In this document: in pieces, positions 57,501 to 60,000 of the stretch
Position numbering within the stretch: the stretch's first letter is position 1
Layout of the letters: each line of letters opens with the position of its first letter
Assembly: GCA_903813345.2 (NCBI GenBank)
Contig: CAIIXF020000007.1
Span: 3,665,730 to 3,725,729, forward strand
DNA length: 60,000 nt
Origin: Owenia fusiformis
Lineage: Eukaryota > Annelida > Polychaeta > Sabellida > Oweniidae
Direction of reading: 5' to 3'
Notes under the pieces: generated by a model
What the model was told of the DNA's origin: nothing
The model's database searches: none
What the model saw: the letters and a program-made list of their open reading frames with translations, nothing else
Position numbers and translations under genes: made by a program

Positions 57501-59129
57501 TCTGTGGGTATTGTTTTTCATCATTGACCTGTGTCATAGACTTTCTATGATCACATCAGTTTTCATTATGTATTAATCTTTTCCGTGACATCAAACATCT
57601 AATTTGCAAGAAAATATGTAACAATGTAAGCAAAGTATTAAAACAATGAATGCTGGCACCCCCGTTTATTTCTTTTCAGTTTGAAAAAGATGTGCTTTTT
57701 ATCATTTTTTGTTCAAATTGGATGCAATGAAATTGCCCCGGGTACCCCCGACTCCAGTTGCCATAGTAACTATAATATTAACCAATCAGATGGCAGAAGT
57801 TATACATGTATATGTTTTAATTTAGAAATGTACAAGGTATATTCTGACCAAATTTCAGAATGTTTGGACCAATATTTACAAAATGCCAGATACTTTTACC
57901 TTATTTATTGATCACCCTGTATACAGACTGCCTCAAACATATCATCCACTCAACTAGGGGCCTCATTTTCTAAAGTGAGATGATGGTATGATATGGTATA
58001 AAGTTTGCATTTCTTCTTCTTTTCCAAAAATCATGTATGTACATTTTTTAAGCTAAATATTTCTATTGTTAAAAAAATTGTTATTGGTATATAGAATGAT
58101 AATTATACATAGTAACAATTTGGCATTGAGCTAGATCTATCGTAATCCTGTACGCCGTGGTAGTTGTTTTTGATTTTAGAGTCATTAGCTAAATTATCAC
58201 TGAGAAAAGTATAATGCATGTACGTACATATATTTGCTATTTTGGATGTTATAAATGTTAGAGGGATCATGTCCAAATGTAAATTAAGCCAAAAATATGA
58301 AAAACATAAACTTAGTTTGAGATTGATCTGCTGTCCCCTCAAATGAAATTTGAACTGATATTTGGTGCATAAATGCCTTAAAGGGGCAACAAGGACTGTA
58401 GAGAGAAAATTCGAAAATTCAACATTAAGAAGTGTAAATTCAGTTCAAGGCTTCTATAAAGGGAGTCCCACTTATAGATTTTCAAGATCCATCATGTTTC
58501 AAGAGGAATATCACCTGAAATAATGTTCATCCAGGGGGTTTCTTTGTAGATCATGAAAATATATGTTAGTCTTGATGAAATATCCAAAGTTAAATATATT
58601 TTGACACTGGTGGATGATCGTTGAATAGCCCCCCTGTACTAATTGTTGCACCTTTAAAAGGTGATATGCTAATTTCTTTATGGACAGAACAAATAAAAAA
58701 TATAATTAATAATGTTCTACTACAGATGCTTTTGATATTTTGAAACATTCCATTACAATACTCTGAGTTGCAAATTGGGAATGGAGTTGCAAGTTGAAAA
58801 TGATTTTTTTTGGGCTTTCAGCTAGCCTATTTATTTCATTTTCATTATACACAATACACATAATAATATATTAAAGTTGAAAATTCTTGCTAATAAACTT
58901 AGACATCTAACAGAGTATATTAGTAATTAGTAGTTATTCTAGAAAATTAAACAAAACAATATTAGTATACCCAGGCAGGCCTCCAGACTCCATTGTATTT
59001 GCCAGTGTCACATCGTTAGACCAGACATCAAACTGCCATTTTCTTAGGCCCAGAACACCGCAATGCACTCTCCCAGAGTGTATCCCTACACGCATGTTTA
59101 CATCAACACAAGTTATGTCTCTCACCATC
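30384..59129 (-). CDS. ADCY5/6-like: Membrane adenylyl cyclase, ADCY5/6 type, 5' part beyond right edge
   Basis: Sixteen in-phase GT-AG exons (58971-59129, 56674-56818, 54337-54510, 49439-49536, 49002-49158, 47017-47114, 43952-44036, 39299-39415, 38879-39034, 37903-38078, 34464-34605, 33553-33672, 32082-32228, 31326-31527, 30754-30878, 30384-30530) encode 748 aa. Order: end of C1a ([18 protein letters not shown]), C1b, a C1-to-M2 linker ([18 protein letters not shown]), six membrane helices, and a full C2. [16 protein letters not shown] and [20 protein letters not shown] are hallmarks of ADCY5/6, the G-protein-regulated, calcium-inhibited class. C2 keeps the residues for ATP-to-cAMP catalysis: Lys of KIKTIGS, Asp of FDIWGN, Asn and Arg of NAVNVASR, and Lys of VKGKGDM. 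The C1a metal-binding Asp residues lie outside the window. The protein sits in the plasma membrane. ADCY5 and ADCY6 cannot be separated here; this may be the pre-duplication ortholog. Confidence 0.95.
30754..30878 (-). CDS. ADCY5/6-like: Adenylyl cyclase exon: C2 active site
   Basis: 125 bp. [20 protein letters not shown] and [18 protein letters not shown] hold the adenine-selecting Asp and the transition-state Asn and Arg. Confidence 0.96.
31121..31310. repeat. TGTCACCAC-family element, 3' part
   Basis: GCCATTTGTTACAGACACTG, then ACCAAACACC-rich DNA, then ATATGTCACAACTTCTGGTG and GTGACATTAA. Same terminal hairpin as 53995-54025. Confidence 0.6.
31326..31527 (-). CDS. ADCY5/6-like: Adenylyl cyclase exon: C2
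   Basis: 202 bp. Carries [15 protein letters not shown], whose Lys selects adenine, and [13 protein letters not shown]. Confidence 0.96.
32082..32228 (-). CDS. ADCY5/6-like: Adenylyl cyclase exon: C2
   Basis: 147 bp, phase 0. [20 protein letters not shown] and [20 protein letters not shown], strongly conserved C2 sequence. Confidence 0.96.
32610..33552. repeat. 22-bp minisatellite in 271-bp higher-order units, from the exon donor
   Basis: The unit GCACTGAAACACTCGAATGA plus TT repeats about 40 times. Variant blocks recur at a spacing of exactly 271 bp (GGGACTGAAACACTCAAATG at 32936, 33207, 33478). In transcript sense the array begins at the first base of the intron after exon 33553-33672. 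ORFs of 82-174 aa here ([18 protein letters not shown]...) are repeat artefacts. Confidence 0.9.
33553..33672 (-). CDS. ADCY5/6-like: Adenylyl cyclase exon: C2 start
   Basis: 120 bp, phase 0. [20 protein letters not shown] then [12 protein letters not shown]. Its donor GTAAGAGCAATC is copied twice in the minisatellite that fills the next intron. Confidence 0.95.
33724..33737. promoter_or_regulatory. RFX X-box-like palindrome
   Basis: GTTGCCATAGCAAC fits the RFX consensus GTNRCC-N2-RGYAAC. It lies about 50 bp into the intron upstream of exon 33553-33672. Function untested. Confidence 0.3.
34464..34605 (-). CDS. ADCY5/6-like: Adenylyl cyclase exon: helix 6 of M2 and start of C2
   Basis: 142 bp. 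Span [18 protein letters not shown], then [18 protein letters not shown], the signalling-helix junction to C2, nearly identical to ADCY5/6. Confidence 0.95.
34683..37556. mobile_element. 2.9-kb element with about 300-bp inverted ends and repeated 14-mers
   Basis: CACTGGGGAGTATCGTG (34683) is inverted at 37540-37556. The arms (34683-34990 and 37263-37556) stay complementary. GATGCAACAACACC occurs at least four times in the left arm and again inverted in the right; 34699-34725 and 37514-37540 are near-perfect palindromes of it. Flanks GTTTTGT and GTTATGT may be a diverged target duplication. The interior has GGTCAACAGTACC hairpins; no transposase. Confidence 0.7.
35940..36480. repeat. Hairpin repeats with GGTCAACAGT words
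   Basis: Blocks such as GAGGTCAACTGGCAAAACTG and GAGGCCAACCGGCAAAATTG each pair with a downstream inverted copy (TTTTGACGGTTGATCG), and further GGTCAACAGTACCTA copies lie at 36262, 36767 and 36785. They sit inside the 34683-37556 element. Confidence 0.5.
37903..38078 (-). CDS. ADCY5/6-like: Adenylyl cyclase exon: helices 4-5 of M2
   Basis: 176 bp. [20 protein letters not shown] and [20 protein letters not shown], parallel to ADCY5 YFTYSVLLSLL...GKLVLMLAI, then NLFDNRDLI. Confidence 0.93.
38369..38478. repeat. Small hairpin with C/G runs
   Basis: TTTAGTCTTGCTTCAAGA... (C)13 ...CTACTTCA is followed by its inverted copy TGAAGTAGA(G)10 TTCTTGAAGCAAGGCTAAA. A likely MITE or foldback of about 110 bp in the intron after exon 38879-39034. 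Confidence 0.55.
38879..39034 (-). CDS. ADCY5/6-like: Adenylyl cyclase exon: extracellular loop
   Basis: 156 bp, phase 0. Encodes the loop between M2 helices 3 and 4, with N-glycosylation sequons NIT and NLT and two Cys residues, as in the glycosylated loop of mammalian cyclases. Ends HFPE before YFTFCVLL. Confidence 0.9.
39180..39280. repeat. Short TGTCACCAC-family fragment
   Basis: TGCTACAGATGCCAAATACC then AACAATATGTCATGATTACC and ATGGTGACATTAA, a diverged 3' end of the family seen at 31121-31310. Confidence 0.4.
39299..39415 (-). CDS. ADCY5/6-like: Adenylyl cyclase exon: third helix of M2
   Basis: 117 bp, phase 0. A basic cytoplasmic loop ([18 protein letters not shown]) and a span ([18 protein letters not shown]). 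Confidence 0.9.
39416..40970. other. Intron without recognised content
   Basis: AT-rich; a run of AAACAAAC-type low complexity near 39785-39870. No exon or element ends seen. Confidence 0.5.
40975..41505. repeat. 28-30-bp tandem repeat split by an insertion
   Basis: Units CCATGTCCAAATATGGAGTG plus TAGTTC occur at 41008-41095 and resume at 41403-41505. The 304-bp element at 41099-41402 sits inside one unit. Confidence 0.75.
41099..41402. mobile_element. MITE with 9-bp target duplication TTAAAATAT
   Basis: TTAAAATAT at 41090-41098 and 41403-41411. The ends CAAGGAGGATTGGCTCCCAG and CTGGGAGCCAATCCTCCTTG are perfect 20-bp inverted repeats. Removing the element and one 9-mer restores an uninterrupted tandem unit. 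Mutator-like by duplication length; non-autonomous. Confidence 0.85.
42461..43003. mobile_element. Non-autonomous mariner-like element
   Basis: The ends CGAGGGTTGTCCCATAAGTC and GACTTATGGAACAACCCTCG are inverted with one mismatch. A second inverted pair lies inside (CTGAACTAATTGTTAT / ATAACAATTAGTTCAG). TA follows on the right only. No transposase frame. Confidence 0.65.
43010..43951. other. Intron without recognised content
   Basis: No exon, repeat or motif of note is visible. Confidence 0.5.
43952..44036 (-). CDS. ADCY5/6-like: Adenylyl cyclase exon: second helix of M2
   Basis: 85 bp. [20 protein letters not shown] then IVIAENFG, a single membrane span. Confidence 0.9.
44165..44995. repeat. 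Tandem array, about 41-45-bp units
   Basis: About 18 units of the form TTATATTAAATTGATAATAG then TCATGATACTTAGACCCATA. Two variants (CTTAGACCCATACTTATG and CAAAGACCCATAATTATA) alternate over much of the array, giving a dimeric higher-order unit of about 85-90 bp. Confidence 0.85.
45000..46695. other. Intron with one dispersed-repeat copy
   Basis: Bases 45195-45340 carry a copy of the GAGTGGAA-TCAGCAAGGAATAAA ... AACACTCTAAATTGTATAG family. Otherwise AT-rich with no gene. Confidence 0.5.
46701..47016. repeat. 34-bp minisatellite starting at an exon donor
   Basis: About nine units of ACTTATGCTCCCTTCCTGCA plus ACTTACCCTCCCCA. In transcript sense every unit contains GGGTAAGTTGCAGG, a donor-like word. 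The array begins at the intron's first base after exon 47017-47114. ORFs at 46707-47026 are artefacts. Confidence 0.85.
47017..47114 (-). CDS. ADCY5/6-like: Adenylyl cyclase exon: first helix of M2
   Basis: 98 bp. [20 protein letters not shown] then [12 protein letters not shown], matching the ADCY5 segment that starts the second membrane block. Its donor abuts a minisatellite. Confidence 0.93.
47341..48190. mobile_element. 850-bp near-perfect palindrome (foldback element)
   Basis: Arms 47341-47757 and 47774-48190 are inverted copies with few differences, around a loop of about 15 bp. The ends are CACCCTATGCAGACAGAGCC and its complement, and TATAC flanks both sides. Twin 63-aa ORFs on opposite strands are mirror images. 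Confidence 0.85.
48196..49001. other. Intron with short TTCACATTTCAG-like repeats
   Basis: From 48755 to 48925 the words GTGTTCACATTTCAG and ATTCACATTT recur irregularly. No gene seen. Confidence 0.4.
49002..49158 (-). CDS. ADCY5/6-like: Adenylyl cyclase exon: C1-M2 linker
   Basis: 157 bp. [20 protein letters not shown] and [20 protein letters not shown] match ADCY5 almost residue for residue; this is the best subtype marker in the gene. Confidence 0.95.
49439..49536 (-). CDS. ADCY5/6-like: Adenylyl cyclase exon: C1b
   Basis: 98 bp. The frame that fits both neighbours reads [20 protein letters not shown] then [12 protein letters not shown], parallel to ADCY5 NQVSKEMKRMGFEDPKDK. A longer ORF in another frame ([12 protein letters not shown]...) does not join in phase. 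Confidence 0.85.
49537..52017. other. Intron with dispersed-repeat fragments
   Basis: Fragments of one family are seen at about 49670-49740 and 51590-51800 (minus orientation) and 50575-50650 and 50885-50960 (plus). No exon is supportable between 49537 and 52017. Confidence 0.45.
52020..54029. mobile_element. TGTCACCAC-ended element with a 13-copy central satellite
   Basis: The left end AAGGCATTAACATGACAAAA then TGTCACCACC and the right end TGTCACCACTTTTGGTGGTG then ACA match the small family copies at 3184, 31121 and 39180. Between them are 13 tandem units of about 136-148 bp (GAACATGTAGATGATTTTGA ... TTTTTGACCTTTTTTGACCT ... GAAGGTCAAATGTCAAATCT). Blocks with AAAAAATACC at 52465 and 53315 show an 851-bp higher-order duplication. 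The layout resembles the bivalve elements with core tandem repeats. Confidence 0.75.
54337..54510 (-). CDS. ADCY5/6-like: Adenylyl cyclase exon: C1b, variable
   Basis: 174 bp, phase 0 at both ends. Encodes a Pro/Lys-rich stretch ([18 protein letters not shown]) and a basic tail ([11 protein letters not shown]). It has little similarity to anything I recall, as expected for the C1b regulatory region; it is supported by phase and splice sites. Confidence 0.75.
54760..54828 (-). other. Candidate cryptic or poison exon in C1b
   Basis: 69 bp with acceptor TTTTCATAG and donor GTAAGC, between two phase-0 coding exons. Read in phase it gives [18 protein letters not shown] then TAA. A weak internal GTTTAT donor would give a 15-codon in-frame insert instead. 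It may be chance. Confidence 0.2.
54829..56673. other. Intron with two dispersed-repeat copies
   Basis: Copies of the TTCCTTGCTAATTCCACTC family, minus orientation, lie at about 55150-55225 and 55530-55655. No exon seen. Confidence 0.5.
56674..56818 (-). CDS. ADCY5/6-like: Adenylyl cyclase exon: end of C1a
   Basis: 145 bp. Completes Gly, then [40 protein letters not shown] and EGQRAK, the end of the first catalytic domain. Donor GTATGT, phase 0. Confidence 0.93.
56867..57919. mobile_element. Decayed mariner element
   Basis: TA at 56865-56866 and 57920-57921 flanks inverted ends CAGGGTGATCAATAAATAAG / CTTATTTATTGATCACCCTG, identical over about 35 bp. 1053 bp, inside the cyclase intron 56819-58970. 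It holds a transposase remnant and an X-box-like GTTGCCATAGCAAC at 57015-57028. Confidence 0.9.
57296..57537 (-). pseudogene. Mariner transposase remnant (DD34D C-terminal half)
   Basis: Reads ...[10 protein letters not shown]...[10 protein letters not shown], with 34 residues between the Asp of WDN and the Asp of YDF: the mariner D34D pair. The frame stops after TIMVS. Beyond it, broken frames still give mariner-like LKRGLREFL and KDWSRR. The N-terminal half with the first Asp is not readable, so it is inactive. Confidence 0.85.
57922..58970. other. Intron without recognised content
   Basis: AT-rich; no exon, element ends or motif identified. Confidence 0.5.
58971..59129 (-). CDS. ADCY5/6-like: Adenylyl cyclase exon: C1a core
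   Basis: 159 bp. Encodes [20 protein letters not shown] and [20 protein letters not shown] then ESGGLPG. Acceptor TTTTTCAG; ends in phase 2 at GTATAC. Decayed copies of this exon lie just upstream in transcription (59199-59480). Confidence 0.94.
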
Positions 59130-59198
59130 CTGAAAAACACGGAAGTTTACAGATGAATAATCAAAGTTGCCCAAGGACACAATGGAAAATTGCAGGAG

Positions 59199-59480
59199 CC
59201 TCCCAGAGTGTATCCTTACATGCATGTTTACACAAATGCATGTCATGTTCTACACATTAGCGACATTTTAGAATAAGGCTATTTCATTTGCCTTAGAACA
59301 CTAAAGAACAGTGTAGTGCACTCTCAAATACTGTATCCCCACACACATGTTTACATTGATCCACATTATTTCAAATACCATTCTGAAAATATTGAATTAT
59401 CAATGATTTTTTAAATAAGGACTTTTTCCTTAGCAGAAGGACACCACAGTGAGTGAGCAATAACGCGTAATGTGTATTAA
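59199..59480 (-). pseudogene. Decayed duplicate copies of the C1a exon
   Basis: Upstream of exon 58971-59129, related sequence recurs. About 59199-59255 reads MTCICVNMHVRIHSGRL. About 59275-59395 has an acceptor-like TTTTCAG followed by MVFEIMWINVNMCVGIQYL then stop. About 59418-59450 matches only the CTTAGG...GAACACCGCAATG part. The exon itself reads [20 protein letters not shown]. Stops and indels make them non-coding. Confidence 0.6.
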
Positions 59481-60000
59481 CCCAATCAAATGCATCTTCG
59501 TGAGTTCAGATCAAGCGTGCGAAAATGAATCAAACGTTCTGAAACACTTCAATAAATCAGTACTTTTAATTTTATTTTGTTGATGCCATAAATCACAAGT
59601 ATGATTAGATTTATGTACTTACATGGGGTTTACCCCAGACAATAATGCCATAGTAGCCATGTTTTAAAATGAAAAATTGAGTAAGAAAGAGTGAAATCAG
59701 CAAGGATTAAAGTTAATAGACATGGAGTTAACACACTAAATTGTATAGCAATGTCAGAAATATTGAAGTTTATCCAGATTTAGAGCGGAAAATTATGAAA
59801 TTGATACAATGTCTGGACAGAATACTTAAGTTGGTTTATATTTGCTTTTACCTTATCCCATTGTGCTGTTAATTAATGTTATTGTCACATTTGCTTGCAT
59901 TAATGACAGACATACATATGTACCAGCGTTTGAAATATCTACTTACTTTTATCCATTTGATACAAATTTTCATAATCCTTGATTAGTTTTTTACATTTTA
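59481..60000. other. Cyclase intron to the right edge
   Basis: One more copy of the GTGAAATCAGCAAGGATTAA ... ACACACTAAATTGTATAG family lies at about 59680-59790. The preceding cyclase exon, which should encode the ILGDCYYC metal site, is not in the window. Confidence 0.5.

Noticed and set aside
1-60000. CRISPR arrays, operons, tRNA or rRNA genes
   Set aside because: Spliced genes show a eukaryotic nuclear genome; the tandem arrays have no spacers, and no cloverleaf or rRNA core was recognised by eye.

Overview
The window is eukaryotic, AT-rich and intron-rich. It looks like an invertebrate nuclear genome; a lophotrochozoan, probably a mollusc, is my best guess from gene structure, the frequent ACATGTA words and the dense small transposons, but no single marker proves it. 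Most computed ORFs are chance or repeat-derived. The real genes are multi-exon, and I rebuilt them by matching protein homology to GT-AG splice sites whose phases agree.

Four protein-coding genes are present. (1) An ankyrin-repeat protein on the minus strand runs from about 17.4 kb to beyond the left edge (11 coding exons seen, 682 codons, 3' end missing). (2) A complete two-exon FUT8-like (GT23) fucosyltransferase on the plus strand at 7685-9447 lies inside a 9-kb intron of gene 1. (3) A complete five-exon TACO1 gene (YebC/PmpR family, mitochondrial translation activator) lies on the plus strand at 22208-25856. (4) A membrane adenylyl cyclase of the ADCY5/6 type lies on the minus strand from 30384 to at least 59129: 16 exons covering the end of C1a, C1b, the second six-helix membrane block and all of C2. 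Its N-terminus, first membrane block and first half of C1a lie beyond the right edge.

Genes 1 and 3 are head to head. Two opposed splice donors about 115 bp apart at 20366-20483, with a CCGGAAGT (ETS/GABP-type) site between them, suggest a shared bidirectional promoter feeding non-coding first exons.

The rest is intron and spacer filled with mobile DNA whose ends can often be defined from the sequence alone: a hAT-type MITE with an 8-bp target duplication (19169-19625); a TTAA-flanked foldback (21072-21481); a 1.9-kb TIR element with a second hAT-like foldback inside it (14731-16674 / 15150-15925); two TIR elements with 9-bp duplications (10170-10935, 41099-41402); a decayed mariner with a readable transposase fragment (56867-57919); an 850-bp near-perfect palindrome (47341-48190); a 2.9-kb element with repeated subterminal 14-mers (34683-37556); and an element whose body is a 13-copy satellite (about 52020-54030).

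Three observations stand out. Two unrelated minisatellites in the cyclase gene start exactly at a 5' splice site and carry copies of the donor into the intron. Decayed copies of a catalytic-domain exon lie just upstream of that exon. The dispersed repeats share a TGTCACCAC...GTGGTGACA hairpin end, one copy having grown a satellite inside it. I found no tRNA, rRNA, CRISPR or prokaryotic feature.
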